Shown: positions 33,715 to 44,388, counted from the first letter of the stretch. The stretch: DNA of 64,000 nt from Pseudomonadota bacterium (GCA_021782815.1 JAJXUO010000004.1:34746-98745); one strand, 5' to 3'. Numbers and translations: made by a program. The notes: generated by a model not told the origin, from the sequence alone.

Positions 33715-33921
33715 ATGGCTGAGATCATCTCTTTGAAGGCCGTCCGCCACCGGCGGCAGCGGCCGAAACCGGTGCCGACCATCGGGCCCTTTGCCCTGAC
33801 CACGGCCGACGGCGCGCCGTTGGATCCGGCCGCCGCCCAGGATGATGCCGCGCTTTACGACAGCACCTACGGCCTGCTGCTGCTGGCCGACAAAGCGAAA
33901 AACGGCAAGGAGACGGATTAA
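33715..33921 (+). CDS. Small protein of unknown function
   Basis: A 68-residue protein with a basic N-terminus (SLKAVRHRRQRPKP) and an acidic, alanine-rich second half. No family was recognised. It is supported by a G-rich Shine-Dalgarno (AAGGGGGGTACGGTC) before the ATG and by codon positions that look like its neighbours. A MITE-like repeat begins 2 bp after its stop codon. Confidence 0.5.
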   Translation: MAEIISLKAVRHRRQRPKPVPTIGPFALTTADGAPLDPAAAQDDAALYDSTYGLLLLADKAKNGKETD

Positions 33922-33922
33922 G

Positions 33923-34021
33923 ACCAAATTGCAGTGATCGGAACCGATCACCGCACCCTCATGCGCGCGTCGCCTTGCTCCTAACCGGCGTCGCGATGAG
34001 TCAAACTCATTGCGACTTGGT
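33923..34021. repeat. MITE-like palindromic element, copy A
   Basis: A 99-bp element with imperfect terminal inverted repeats: ACCAAATTGCAGTGA at the left, and ACCAAGTCGCAATGA when the right end is read on the minus strand. The left end folds into an 11-bp hairpin (GCAGTGATCGG-AA-CCGATCACCGC, one mismatch in this copy) and the right end into a 9-bp one (GCGATGAGT-CAA-ACTCATTGC). A longer copy starts at 63876. There is no transposase. Its right end supplies the last codons and stop of the gene at 34007-35011. Confidence 0.75.
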
Positions 34022-35011
34022 AGAAGCGGCGCGGCGGCCCAAATGGGCCAGATATGCCAAAAACCCGGCCACTGTCAGCGCCGCCGCCGCCAGGGCGGCC
34101 AGCGGCCAGCGGCCAGCGGCCAGGGCCAGGGCGATGAGCGCACCGTTCACCGCCAGGATGCGCAGCGCCACGCCGCTGTGCGATATCCCGCCCCGCACCG
34201 CCCGCTGATAGAAATGCTGGCGGTGCGCCTGCCACAGTTTTTCGCCGCGCACCGCTCGCCGGATCAGGGTGAGGGTGGCATCGGCCAGATAATAAAGCGG
34301 CAGGATCAGCCCGGCGGCCAGATGGCCGTGCCCGGCCAGGTCCAGCAGCAGCCAGCCCAGAAGATAGCCCAGCGGCACGCTGCCGGAATCCCCTAAGAAC
34401 AGTTTGGCCGGATGCCAGTTCCACACCAGAAAGCCCAGAGCGGCGGCCAGCAGCGCCAGGGGCGGCAGCACCGCCCCGGCCCGCTGCTCCAGCCAGGCCA
34501 GCAACGCCAGCCCGGCCGCCACCGAGGCCACCTCCACACCGGTGATGCCGTCGATGCCGTCCATGAAATTGGTCAGATTGACGAACCACACATACCCCAA
34601 AAGCGCCACAAGGCGATCGGCCCACCAGGGCAGCAGCCCCTGCAGGATCAGGGCATGCTGCGGCAACACGGCCAGGCCTAGGGCGCAGGCGAGAAAATGC
34701 ACGGCGAAGCGCGGCGCGGCGGGCAGGGAAAACCGGTCGTCGGCCCAGGACAGAGCCAGCAGGACCGCCGCCCCGGCCGCCACCCACGGGATGCCGGGCA
34801 GAGCGTGCCCGGTGACGGCCAGCACCAGCCAGGCGGCCAGACAAACCGGCGTGACCGCCAGACCGCCGCCGCGCGGCGTGGGCAGGCTATGGCTGGAACG
34901 CTCGTTGGGCAGATCAAGGATCTGCCGGTGGCGCAACCAGCCCAGCACCCCGCGCACCAGCGCCACGGTCAGCAGGAAAACCGCCAGAACGGTGGCGAGC
35001 GCGGCGGTCAC
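34007..35011 (-). CDS. WecA/MraY-like undecaprenyl-phosphate sugar-phosphate transferase (glycosyltransferase family 4)
   Basis: A 334-residue polytopic membrane protein of the polyprenyl-phosphate N-acetylhexosaminyl-1-phosphate transferase group. Motifs seen are RGGGLAV, LALSWADDRFSL (DD pair), NLTNFMDGIDGI (catalytic NxxNFMDG) and LFLGDSGS. An HRQHFYQRAV His-containing loop is also seen near the C-terminus. It would start a lipid-linked glycan for O-antigen or capsule. The start is GTG at 35011, overlapping the stop of the heparinase-like gene (GTGA). The C-terminal TKSQ and stop come from the MITE-like element, suggesting the original end was replaced. Confidence 0.88.
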   Translation of the reverse strand: MTAALATVLAVFLLTVALVRGVLGWLRHRQILDLPNERSSHSLPTPRGGGLAVTPVCLAAWLVLAVTGHALPGIPWVAAGAAVLLALSWADDRFSLPAAPRFAVHFLACALGLAVLPQHALILQGLLPWWADRLVALLGYVWFVNLTNFMDGIDGITGVEVASVAAGLALLAWLEQRAGAVLPPLALLAAALGFLVWNWHPAKLFLGDSGSVPLGYLLGWLLLDLAGHGHLAAGLILPLYYLADATLTLIRRAVRGEKLWQAHRQHFYQRAVRGGISHSGVALRILAVNGALIALALAAGRWPLAALAAAALTVAGFLAYLAHLGRRAASTKSQ

Positions 35012-36720
35012 AGCGGCAACGGCTCGACGATGATCTCGCCCTGCCAGGGCAGGTTGCGGCGGGCGGTGAAGGTGATGGCGTTGGCGGCGCTGCATTCGCC
35101 CCAGGCCGTCCACACCTTGCCCGGCTGCAACACCGCCGGCACCTCGGCGCTGACCTTGAGACGGAAAGAGGGCGCGGTCAGAATGGCCGCCCCCTCCTCC
35201 AGCGTCACATGCAATTCGGTGATCAGGCGGCGGGCCACCCGCACGCGGCCGGTGCCGTTGACCACATCGCGGATGCGAAGGCGCGATCCCTCCACCTGCC
35301 AGCGCCGCTGCACCTCGTTATGGCCCAGGCAATGGGAATAGCCCTCGAAAACACAGGAAACGCCGTCATATTCCGCCTGCAGCAGCGGCGGCTTGCCGCC
35401 GGCGTCGCGGCGAAAGGCGTTGCTGTAGACGGCGCGGTTGCGGGGATAGGGATCGCCGTCGTTCAGGGTCAGGCCGCCATGGGCGGCGGCCGAACGATAG
35501 GCCCGCCCCTCGCCGCCCTCGGCGCCGTTACCGGGATCCACAAAAACCGGTACGCCTTCGTAATGAAGCGTGCAACTGCCGAGATCGGCATGGCCGTAGC
35601 CCTTGACCGGCGACCAGCCGCCGGGAAAGGCGTGCCAAAGCCCGCTCCACGGCCCCACCGTCTGGCGCAGCCAGCCATCGGCGCGCAAGGCTTCCAGATC
35701 ATTCTGGCGGCTCTGGTCGCGCAAGGCCACCACGCGGGCGCGCTCCACCTCGGGCAACTGCCCCAGCCAGCCCTGGTCGGCGGCGGCCTCGGGCAGCAGA
35801 CCCAGCGAAAAGGCCGGAGGGAAATCGGCGGCCAGATCGCCCACCCAGGGCAGCTGGCCGTTGATGCACAGGGCCGGGATGGGGGTCAGCAGGCGGCGGA
35901 CGATGCTTTCCAGCTCGGCGGCGCGGGCATGGCCCAGGCGGCGGGCCTCCAGCCAGACACCGAGATAATCCTGCACCGCCAGCAGATGATGATGGGTGGA
36001 GCCCTGGCTGATGAGACCGGAGGTGCCGAACTGGCGCTTCGCCTCCTCGGCCAGCAGGGTGAACCCGGCCTCGGCATGCTGCGGCATCGCGAAGACCATG
36101 CCCAGGCGGGCCAGGGCCGCGCCTTCCACGATCAGGCGGGTATCATGGCTGCCGTCCTCGCGCCAGTCGAGGCCCTGGGCGATGATGGCGGCATGGGCGG
36201 CCAGACGGGCGAGATTTTCGGCCTTGGGCAGCGGCACGCCCACCCGTTCGGCATAATCCAGCATATTGAGGGCGCGCCGCGCCGCCACCGCCGCCGTCCA
36301 GGCCGACGACCCGGCGTCGGGCAGACCGTGATGGGCGGCCCAGCCCTGCCACAGGGCGGTGACCCAGTGGGGATCGAGGCCGGGATCGAGCGCCAGCCAG
36401 GTAAAGGCCTGCAGCCCCTGCCCCACGGCGTCCTGATCGAGCCCCCGCGCCACGAACAGGCCGCGAACATCCGTGGCGTCCACTTCCAGCTTCTGTCCGG
36501 GCAACGACAGCGACACGCTGCGCTGGGCCGGAGCCTCGCCCGGCAGGTCGCGCCAGCGGTCGGGCATGTTGGCGCTCTCCATCCCCGGCAATTCGGGCAG
36601 ATAGGGCGGATGCCCGGCCAGGAACCCCTCGTCGGCCGGCCAGCGTTTGCGCAGACGCTCCAGGGTCCAGCGCCGCAGGATGGGATCGGCCAGGAACAGG
36701 CCGGAGAAAAAACTGCTCAT
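35008..36720 (-). CDS. Heparinase II/III family protein
   Basis: A 570-residue protein with an N-terminal alpha/alpha toroid region (about 90-300) and a C-terminal heparinase_II_III beta-sandwich domain (about 355-560). The latter shows VKGYGHADLGSCTLHYEGVP, VFVDPGNG and AAHGGLTLNDGDPYP. Members are polysaccharide lyases or, inside polysaccharide clusters, uronate-containing glycan-processing proteins. Lying between a WecA/MraY-like transferase and a UDP-glucuronate decarboxylase, it probably acts on the exported glycan; no signal peptide is evident. The ATG at 36720 follows AGAGGACCC. Confidence 0.85.
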   Translation of the reverse strand: MSSFFSGLFLADPILRRWTLERLRKRWPADEGFLAGHPPYLPELPGMESANMPDRWRDLPGEAPAQRSVSLSLPGQKLEVDATDVRGLFVARGLDQDAVGQGLQAFTWLALDPGLDPHWVTALWQGWAAHHGLPDAGSSAWTAAVAARRALNMLDYAERVGVPLPKAENLARLAAHAAIIAQGLDWREDGSHDTRLIVEGAALARLGMVFAMPQHAEAGFTLLAEEAKRQFGTSGLISQGSTHHHLLAVQDYLGVWLEARRLGHARAAELESIVRRLLTPIPALCINGQLPWVGDLAADFPPAFSLGLLPEAAADQGWLGQLPEVERARVVALRDQSRQNDLEALRADGWLRQTVGPWSGLWHAFPGGWSPVKGYGHADLGSCTLHYEGVPVFVDPGNGAEGGEGRAYRSAAAHGGLTLNDGDPYPRNRAVYSNAFRRDAGGKPPLLQAEYDGVSCVFEGYSHCLGHNEVQRRWQVEGSRLRIRDVVNGTGRVRVARRLITELHVTLEEGAAILTAPSFRLKVSAEVPAVLQPGKVWTAWGECSAANAITFTARRNLPWQGEIIVEPLPL

Positions 36721-36727
36721 GGGTCCT

Positions 36728-37693
<966 letters not shown>

Positions 37694-37755
37694 ACCTGCA
37701 CCCCATTGATGTGTTCCGGTCCAAAGTGGCCCCTAGCGCGCCCGGCGGCAAGCCC

Positions 37756-38967
37756 TTAAATGCGGCATGGTCGACCGCTTCCCGTCAGCCGCCAGCGCAC
37801 CAGCGCCGCCAGGGCGGCGCAACAGGCCACCATGCCGGCCATGGGCAGGGCGGTGCCGTTGTCGAGACGGCCCACCAGCCCTCCCATCAGCGAAGCCACC
37901 GACATCTGGATGAAGCCCAGCAGGGCCGAGGCGCTGCCGGCGATGCGGGCATGGGGGGCGATGGCCAGGGCGGTGCAGTTGGGCAGAACGATGCCCGCCG
38001 CCAGGAAAATGCCGGCCATGGGCAGCACCACCGTCGCCACCAGCACCTGGCCGGCCAGCACCAGCCCCAGCAGGACCAGCCCGGCCACCAGGCCGATCAG
38101 GGAACCCGCCGCCACCATGCCCTCCAGCCCCAGGCGATGGCCGAAGCGGGCGGCGATGATGCTGCCGGCCATGAAACCCGCCACCACGCCGAGGAAACAA
38201 TAGCCGAAATGCTCCGGCGCCACCCGCAACAGCCCGATGATGACGAACGAGGCCCCGGAGATGAAGGCGAACATGGCGGAAAAGGTGAAGCTGATGGTCA
38301 GGCAATAGCCCAGAAAGGCGCGATTGCCCAACAGGCTCAGGTAATTGCGCAGCACGGTGCCCGGATGCAGGGCGTGAAGATTGGGATGCAGATTGGTCTC
38401 GCGCAAGGCCAGGCCGACCAGCAGCAGCATGATCACGCTGAAGCCGATCAGCAGGGCGAAATTGGCCCGCCAGCCGAACAGCACCAGCAGATGGCCGCCC
38501 ACCATGGGCGCCACCGCCGGGGCCAGGGCCATGACCGAGGCCATGGAGGCCATGACCCGCGCCGCCTGATCGCGGGCGAAACTGTCGCGCACGATGGCCC
38601 GCGCCAGCACCGGACCGGCACAAGCCCCCAGCGCCTGGAGAAAACGGGCCAGAATCAGCATCTCCACCGAGACGGCGCAGAAACAGAAGATGCTGGCCAG
38701 GCCGTAGAGGACGATGCCGGCCAGCAGCAGCGGACGGCGGCCGTAGCGGTCGGACAGCGGGCCATAAACCAGCTGGGCCAGGGCGAAGCCCACCAGATAC
38801 ACCGACAGGGTTAATTGCACATGCGAAACGTCGGTGCCGAACACCTGCATCATGCGTGGCAGCGACGGTAGATAGAGATCGATGGACATGGGGCCGAAGG
38901 CCGCCAGGGCGATCAGCAGGGCCAGCGGCGGCGGCGGCGCGCGCGGCGGGTCGAGAGCCTCAGCCAT
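37756..38967 (-). CDS. MFS multidrug exporter of the Bcr/CflA family
   Basis: A 403-residue transporter with twelve predicted helices. The Bcr/CflA signatures are MSIDLYLPSLPRM in helix 1, the loop 2-3 motif GPLSDRYGRRP, and RFLQALGACAGPVLARAIVRD in helix 4. It would use the proton gradient to export drugs or metabolites such as sulfonamide- or bicyclomycin-like compounds. Its ATG overlaps the stop of the metalloprotease gene by 8 bp, so it is translationally coupled to it. Confidence 0.92.
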   Translation of the reverse strand: MAEALDPPRAPPPPLALLIALAAFGPMSIDLYLPSLPRMMQVFGTDVSHVQLTLSVYLVGFALAQLVYGPLSDRYGRRPLLLAGIVLYGLASIFCFCAVSVEMLILARFLQALGACAGPVLARAIVRDSFARDQAARVMASMASVMALAPAVAPMVGGHLLVLFGWRANFALLIGFSVIMLLLVGLALRETNLHPNLHALHPGTVLRNYLSLLGNRAFLGYCLTISFTFSAMFAFISGASFVIIGLLRVAPEHFGYCFLGVVAGFMAGSIIAARFGHRLGLEGMVAAGSLIGLVAGLVLLGLVLAGQVLVATVVLPMAGIFLAAGIVLPNCTALAIAPHARIAGSASALLGFIQMSVASLMGGLVGRLDNGTALPMAGMVACCAALAALVRWRLTGSGRPCRI

Positions 38968-39733
38968 AGCGGTGCAGTTCGGCGCCATGCCGTTTCAGCC
39001 AGGCGCGCAACACCGGCGCCTCGGGCGCCAGCTGCCGCACCAGACCCCAGAACCGGGGGGAATGATTCATTTCGGCCAGATGCGCCACCTCGTGCGCCAC
39101 CACATAGTGCAGCACCTCCGGCGGGGCCAGCACCAGCCGCCAGGAAAAGGCCAGATCGCCCCGGCTGCTGCAGCTGCCCCAGCGCGTTTGCGTATCCTTG
39201 ATGGCGATGGCGCGCAAGTGCCGCGCCCCGGCGTTTTGCGCCAGGGCGGCGGCCATGGGCTCGGCCAGACGGGTGATTTCGCTCCGGGCCCGGCGTTTCA
39301 GCCAGTCGGTCACCCGGCGGGCGAAGAAATCGGCTTGGCCGGAGACATGGATCACCCCCGCCTCGACCCACACCCCGCCCCGGGCCTCGGGACGGTGTTC
39401 CAGGCGGTGCTCCACTCCCAGCAGCGGCAGCCGCTGGCCGGGTTCGAAGGCGTGGCGCGGCGGCAGGGCGGCCAGACGGGCGCGCAGCCAATCAGCCTTG
39501 GAGCAGACGAAGGCCAGACCCTGCGCCGGACTGGCCCCGGCGGGCAGGGTGAGCAGCACGGCGCCATCGCGGGGATCGAGGCGCATGGACAGGCGGCGGG
39601 CGGCGGCACTGGGGCGCAGACGCACCTCGATGGCGCGGCCGTCGAGATCCACCACGTGCGGCGGCGCCACCGCCTGGCGGGTGGCCAGGCATTGCGCCGA
39701 CAAAGCCTGCATCAGGGACCGGAAACCGGACAA
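38960..39733 (-). CDS. YgjP-like (M48/DUF45) zinc metallopeptidase
   Basis: A 257-residue protein. The zinc site HEVAH (His214, Glu215, His218) is followed by a third His (His224) in MNHSPRFW. The family signature TQTRWGSCSSRGDLAFSWRL lies just before it. Relatives include E. coli YgjP; substrates are not established. I chose the TTG at 39733, because AAGGATGCGGCC precedes it at correct spacing, over the ATG at 39712, which has no ribosome binding site. Confidence 0.88.
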   Translation of the reverse strand: MSGFRSLMQALSAQCLATRQAVAPPHVVDLDGRAIEVRLRPSAAARRLSMRLDPRDGAVLLTLPAGASPAQGLAFVCSKADWLRARLAALPPRHAFEPGQRLPLLGVEHRLEHRPEARGGVWVEAGVIHVSGQADFFARRVTDWLKRRARSEITRLAEPMAAALAQNAGARHLRAIAIKDTQTRWGSCSSRGDLAFSWRLVLAPPEVLHYVVAHEVAHLAEMNHSPRFWGLVRQLAPEAPVLRAWLKRHGAELHRYG

Positions 39734-39779
39734 GGCCGCATCCTTAACGATTTAAAGGGGGAAAAGGCTCAAAGCCGGA

Positions 39780-40355
39780 TCAGGCGTGCCCGGCCTCGGC
39801 CGACAGCAGCAGCGGATCGGCGCCGATCTTGGCCAGGGCCCGCTCCCACTTGAATTCCAGCGAGGCGCCGAACAGCAGATCGTCGTCGGCGGGAATGCTG
39901 AGCCAGGCATTGTCGAGGATTTCCTCGTCCAGCTGACCGGCGCTCCAACCGGCATAGCCCAGGGCCAGCAGGCTTTGGCGCGGGCCGCGGCCCTCGGCGA
40001 TGGCGCGCAGCACGTCCACCGTGGCGGTCAGGCCCACATGTTCGTCCACCATCAGGGTGGTCTCCTGGCAGTAGTCGCCGCTGTGCAGCACGAAACCGCG
40101 CCCCGATTCCACCGGTCCGCCGAAATGAATGCGGATGGGCTCGCACTCGCTGCTGGGCATGATGTCGAGCTGCTTTAAGAGATCGGGAAAGCTCAAGGCG
40201 TCGAACAGGCGATTGATCACCAATCCCATGGCCCCCTCGGCGGAATGGGCGCACACATAGACCACCGTCCGCGCGAAACGCGGATCCTGCATCTGCGGCA
40301 TGGCGATGAGCATCTGCCCCGCCAGATAGCCATTGGATTGAAGAGTCTTGCTCAT
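39780..40355 (-). CDS. YqgE/AlgH family protein (UPF0301)
   Basis: A 191-residue protein starting MSKTLQSNGYLAGQMLIAMP. The family motifs GAMGLVINR, FGGPVESGRGFVLHS and LGYAGWSAGQLDEE are all present. Structures are known but the biochemical function is not; AlgH affects gene expression in Pseudomonas. The start at 40355 is internal to a longer frame whose upstream part lacks similarity. It is divergent from the DsbD-type gene. Confidence 0.92.
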   Translation of the reverse strand: MSKTLQSNGYLAGQMLIAMPQMQDPRFARTVVYVCAHSAEGAMGLVINRLFDALSFPDLLKQLDIMPSSECEPIRIHFGGPVESGRGFVLHSGDYCQETTLMVDEHVGLTATVDVLRAIAEGRGPRQSLLALGYAGWSAGQLDEEILDNAWLSIPADDDLLFGASLEFKWERALAKIGADPLLLSAEAGHA

Positions 40356-40497
40356 GACCTTCAAATATGATGGCCCGGCCGGCAAAGCAAGGCTTGTGCG
40401 CGTCCGGGATCGCATTTGCCCCCTCGGTCCGGAACTTGACAGACGGGGGGCGGCATGGGCAATCCTGGCCCGGGCGATTGTAACAGGCGAGACGGAT

Positions 40498-42588
40498 ATG
40501 CAGGCGATCAGGACCATGGCGGCGGCGGCTTTGGCGGTTTTATGCGCCCTGGCGACACCAGCCCGCGCCGAAAACGCCGCCTGGGCCGCCAATGACCAGG
40601 GCACGGTGGGCCTTCTGAGCGCCACCACCGCCACCGGCGGCCGCCACCAGGTGCAACTGGGCCTGGATTTCCGCCTGAAACCGGGCTGGAAGATCTATTG
40701 GCGTTCACCCGGCGATGCCGGCTACCCCCCCTCCATCACCTGGACGGGCTCGACCAATCTGGCCGGAGCCGCCCTGTCGTGGCCGGGGCCGCACCGCTTC
40801 AGCATTTCCGGCCTGGAAACCATGGGCTATGAGGACGAGGTGGTGCTGCCCCTGACCGTCCGTCTCCAGGATCCGGCGCGGCCGCTGGCGTTACGGGCGG
40901 CGGTGGACTATCTGGTCTGTTCCGTGGTCTGCATTCCCCAGCACGCCGCCCTGGCCCTGACCCTGCCCGCCGGCCCGGCCCAACCCGGCCCCGACGCCCA
41001 TCTGATCAGCCGCTTCCTGGCCCGCGTGCCCGGTCCGCCCGCCACGCGCGGCATGGCCTTGCGCGCCGTGGAAGCCACCCCCGACGGCGGCCTGCGGGTG
41101 GTGGTGGAGGCCGATCCGCCGCTGCTGCATCCCGATCTGTTCCTGGAACGGGCCGACCAGATGCAATTCACCCATCCCGTCATCCGCCTGGAGGACGGCG
41201 GGCATCGCATGGTGGCCCAAACCGCCCCGGTGCCGAAAACCGGCGACGGCGGCCTGGCCGCCCATCCCCTGACCCTGACCGTGGTCGACGGCGACCGCGG
41301 CGCCGAGGCCGTGGCCGGCGTCGCCCCGGCCCGCCCCGCCGCCCAGGCGCGGGTGCTTCTGGCCATGCTGGGCGTGGCCCTGCTGGGCGGCCTGCTGCTG
41401 AACCTGATGCCCTGCGTGCTGCCGGTGCTGTCCATCAAGGTGTTGGGGGTGATCAGCCATGGCGGCGCCGAACGCCGGGCCATCCGCGCCAGCTTCCTGG
41501 CCTCGGCGGCCGGCATCGTCGCCTCGTTCCTGCTGCTGGCCCTGGCCGCCATAGCCCTGAAACTGGCGGGCCGGGCCGTGGGCTGGGGCGTGCAGTTCCA
41601 GCAACCGCTGTTCCTGATCGCCCTGGTGGCGGTGGTCACCCTGTTTGCCGCCAATCTGCTGTCCCTGTTCGAAATTCCCCTGCCGGCCTGGGCCGCCCGC
41701 CTGGGCGAGCGCCATGGCCACGGCGCCGGTCCGGTTGGAAATTTCGTAACCGGAATGTTTGCCACCCTGCTGGCCACCCCCTGCTCGGCACCGTTTCTGG
41801 GCACGGCGGTGGGCTTTGCCCTGGGGCGCGGCATCGCGGAGATTCTGGCCATTTTCCTGGCCTTGGGGCTGGGCATGGCCCTGCCTTATCTTTTGGTGGC
41901 GGCCTGGCCGCGTCTGGCGCAGCGCCTGCCCCGCCCCGGCCGCTGGATGCTGATCCTGCGCCGCCTGCTGGGCTTGGCCCTGCTGCTCACCGGCCTGTGG
42001 ATGCTCTCGGTGCTGGAGGTGGAAACCGGTCCGCGCGCCGCCCTGACGGTGGGCCTTCTGATGCTGGCGCTGCTGGCGCTGCTGGCCGTCACCCGGATGC
42101 TGCCGCCGCCGCGCCGTCTGCCGCTGGCCGCCCTGCCGGTGCTGGCCGCCCTGGCCGTGCCCGTCACCGGCCTGATGGCCCCGGCCCCGGTTCAGGACGC
42201 CGCGGCCGCCGCCCATCACCTGTGGCATCCCTTCGACCGCGCCGCCCTGGCCCGCCAGGTGGCCGCCGGCAAACTGGTCTTCGTCGACGTCACCGCCGAA
42301 TGGTGCATCACCTGTCAGGTCAACAAGGCCACGGTGGTCTATCGCGGCCGGGTGGCGCGGCGTCTGGCCCAGGACGACATCATCGCCATGCAGGCCGACT
42401 GGACCCGTCCCGACGCCGCCATCGCCGCCTATCTCGCCGGGTTCGGCCGCTACGCCATTCCCTTCGACGCGGTTTACGGCCCCGGCGCCCCCAACGGTAT
42501 CGCCCTGCCCGAGCTTTTGAGCGAGACCGCCGTGATGGACGCCATCGCCAAGGCGGAAAAACCCGCCGCACCCTCCGGGAGCCCATGA
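40498..42588 (+). CDS. DsbD/ScsB-type protein-disulfide reductase
   Basis: A 696-residue protein with a signal peptide (about 1-24, ending ARA). A periplasmic N-terminal domain (25-275) has a Cys pair in YLVCSVVCIPQHA. An eight-helix DsbD core (about 285-565) contains NLMPCVLPVLSIK and TPCSAPFLG, the two redox Cys. A C-terminal thioredoxin domain (about 590-690) has EWCITCQ. It carries electrons from cytoplasmic thioredoxin to the periplasm for disulfide isomerisation, cytochrome c maturation or copper tolerance. The Cys pair in the N-terminal domain suggests the ScsB branch rather than classical DsbD. Confidence 0.9.
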   Translation: MQAIRTMAAAALAVLCALATPARAENAAWAANDQGTVGLLSATTATGGRHQVQLGLDFRLKPGWKIYWRSPGDAGYPPSITWTGSTNLAGAALSWPGPHRFSISGLETMGYEDEVVLPLTVRLQDPARPLALRAAVDYLVCSVVCIPQHAALALTLPAGPAQPGPDAHLISRFLARVPGPPATRGMALRAVEATPDGGLRVVVEADPPLLHPDLFLERADQMQFTHPVIRLEDGGHRMVAQTAPVPKTGDGGLAAHPLTLTVVDGDRGAEAVAGVAPARPAAQARVLLAMLGVALLGGLLLNLMPCVLPVLSIKVLGVISHGGAERRAIRASFLASAAGIVASFLLLALAAIALKLAGRAVGWGVQFQQPLFLIALVAVVTLFAANLLSLFEIPLPAWAARLGERHGHGAGPVGNFVTGMFATLLATPCSAPFLGTAVGFALGRGIAEILAIFLALGLGMALPYLLVAAWPRLAQRLPRPGRWMLILRRLLGLALLLTGLWMLSVLEVETGPRAALTVGLLMLALLALLAVTRMLPPPRRLPLAALPVLAALAVPVTGLMAPAPVQDAAAAAHHLWHPFDRAALARQVAAGKLVFVDVTAEWCITCQVNKATVVYRGRVARRLAQDDIIAMQADWTRPDAAIAAYLAGFGRYAIPFDAVYGPGAPNGIALPELLSETAVMDAIAKAEKPAAPSGSP

Positions 42589-43475
42589 TGAGCACGCCCA
42601 CCTTCGCCATCCCGCCCAGCTTCCTGGGCAGCGCCGTCCCCCCGGAGGAGGCGGCGGTTCTCGTGGCCGGCATTCCCCTGGATATCGGCGTCACCAACCG
42701 TCCCGGCACCCGTTTCGGCCCCGCCGCCATCCGCCGCGCCAGCGCCATGCTGACCGATGGCCAGAATCCGGCGGACTGGAGCGATCCCGCCGCCCTGCCC
42801 CTGGCCGATCTCGGCGATTTCGCCGTGGCCCTGGGCGATATTCCGCAAAGCCTGACCCTGATCGAACGCCAGGCCGCCGCCTTGAGCAAACCCCTGCTGA
42901 CCTTGGGGGGCGAACATACCGTCACCCTGCCGCTGCTGCGGGCCCTGGTCCGCCGCACCGGCCCGCTGGGCCTGATCCATTTCGACGCCCATATCGATAC
43001 CTGGCCCGATAATTTCGGCCAGGTCTACGGCCATGGCTCGGTGTTCTACCACGCCCTGCGCGAAGGCCTGGTGGAACCGCGGCGCATGGTGCAGATCGGC
43101 ATCCGTTCGCCCATGCCGCGCGCGGTGCGGGATTGGACGGTGGAACAGGGCGTACAGATCATCAGCGCCGAGGAGGCGCACGAGGCCGGTCCCGCCGCCG
43201 TGGCCGCCCGCATCCGCGCGGTGGTGGGCGAACGGCCGGCCTATCTGTCGTTCGATATCGACGCGCTCGACGCCGCCCAGGCCCCCGGCACCGGCACCCC
43301 GGAAGTGGGCGGCCTGTTCACCTGGCAGGCCATGGCCATCCTGAAGCGCCTGAAAGGCCTGACCCTGGCCGGCATGGACGTGGTGGAGGTGGCCCCGGCC
43401 TACGATACGGCCGAAATCACCGCCCTGGCCGCCGCCAGTCTGGCCTGGCAGATGCTCAGCCTGCTTTGTCCCTGA
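42585..43475 (+). CDS. speB: Agmatinase / ureohydrolase family protein
   Basis: A 296-residue enzyme of the arginase superfamily. The binuclear manganese ligands are visible: His111 (GGEHTV), Asp134-x-His136-x-Asp138 (FDAHIDTW), and the SFDIDALDAA segment. GxPLDIGVTNRPGTRFGP is typical of agmatinases, which split agmatine to putrescine and urea; guanidinobutyrase or related activity cannot be excluded. The start overlaps the stop of the reductase gene (ATGATG), and the 3' end overlaps the convergent iminopeptidase gene by 20 bp. Confidence 0.85.
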   Translation: MMSTPTFAIPPSFLGSAVPPEEAAVLVAGIPLDIGVTNRPGTRFGPAAIRRASAMLTDGQNPADWSDPAALPLADLGDFAVALGDIPQSLTLIERQAAALSKPLLTLGGEHTVTLPLLRALVRRTGPLGLIHFDAHIDTWPDNFGQVYGHGSVFYHALREGLVEPRRMVQIGIRSPMPRAVRDWTVEQGVQIISAEEAHEAGPAAVAARIRAVVGERPAYLSFDIDALDAAQAPGTGTPEVGGLFTWQAMAILKRLKGLTLAGMDVVEVAPAYDTAEITALAAASLAWQMLSLLCP

Positions 43476-44388
43476 AACCGTCGGTCGCCGCCACCAGGGC
43501 GGCGGCGATGCCGGGCTCCAGCGCGGAATGGCCCGCATCCGGAATGATCCGGTAGTCGGCCTGGGGCCAGGCCCGCGCCAGATCGTCGGCGCTGGCGATA
43601 GGGCAGACCATGTCGTAGCGGCCCTGCACGATCACCCCGGGCACCTCCCGCAAGCGGCCGATGCGGCGCAGCAGCTGGTTGGGGCCGAGGAAACCGCCGT
43701 TGATCATGTAATGGGCCTCGATGCGGGCCATGGACAGATTGATGCCGGCCTCGGCGGCGGGCGGATCGGGCAGCAGACGCGAACAGGCGGTTTCATAGTC
43801 GCACCAGGCCTTGGCCGCCGGACCGTGCACGGCGGCATCGGCGTCGGTGAGGCGGCGGTAATAGGCCGACAGCGGATCGGCCTGTTCGGCGCGCGGCAGA
43901 TGGCCGAGGAAGGCCCGCGCCGCCTCGGGAAAAAACCGCCCCATGCCGTGCAGGAACCACTCCACCTCGGGAGGACGGCACAGAAAGATGCCGCGCAAAA
44001 TCAGGCCCAGACAGGACTGGGGATGGCTTTCGCCATAGGCCAGGGCCAGGGTGCTGCCCCAAGAGCCGCCGAACAGCAGCCAGCGCTCCACCGCAAGGTG
44101 ATGGCGCAGGGCCTCCATGTCGGCCACCAGATGCGCCGTGGTATTGGCCTCCAGCCCGCCATAGGGCAGCGAACGCCCGGCTCCGCGCTGATCGAAGAGA
44201 AGAATGCGGTAGAACAGCGGATCGAAGAAGCAGCGGTGCATGGGGCCGCAGCCCGCCCCCGGACCGCCATGCACGAACAGCACCGGCACGCCCTTGGGAT
44301 TGCCGGATTCCTCCCAATAGAGCTGATGGCCGTCGCCCACCGGCAGCCAGCCCTGACGGTTGGGGGTGATGGCGGGATAGAGGGTCAT
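43456..44388 (-). CDS. pip: Prolyl aminopeptidase (proline iminopeptidase)
   Basis: A 310-residue alpha/beta-hydrolase. The oxyanion segment VHGGPGAGCGP, the DQRGAGRS motif, the nucleophile elbow GGSWGS (Ser109), the Asp in GRYDMVCP and the His in PDAGHSALEP are the full set for serine-type prolyl iminopeptidases (family S33). It removes N-terminal proline from peptides in the cytoplasm. Its start overlaps the nuclease-like gene's stop (ATGA), making the three minus-strand genes from 45936 to 43456 one unit. Confidence 0.95.
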   Translation of the reverse strand: MTLYPAITPNRQGWLPVGDGHQLYWEESGNPKGVPVLFVHGGPGAGCGPMHRCFFDPLFYRILLFDQRGAGRSLPYGGLEANTTAHLVADMEALRHHLAVERWLLFGGSWGSTLALAYGESHPQSCLGLILRGIFLCRPPEVEWFLHGMGRFFPEAARAFLGHLPRAEQADPLSAYYRRLTDADAAVHGPAAKAWCDYETACSRLLPDPPAAEAGINLSMARIEAHYMINGGFLGPNQLLRRIGRLREVPGVIVQGRYDMVCPIASADDLARAWPQADYRIIPDAGHSALEPGIAAALVAATDGFRDKAG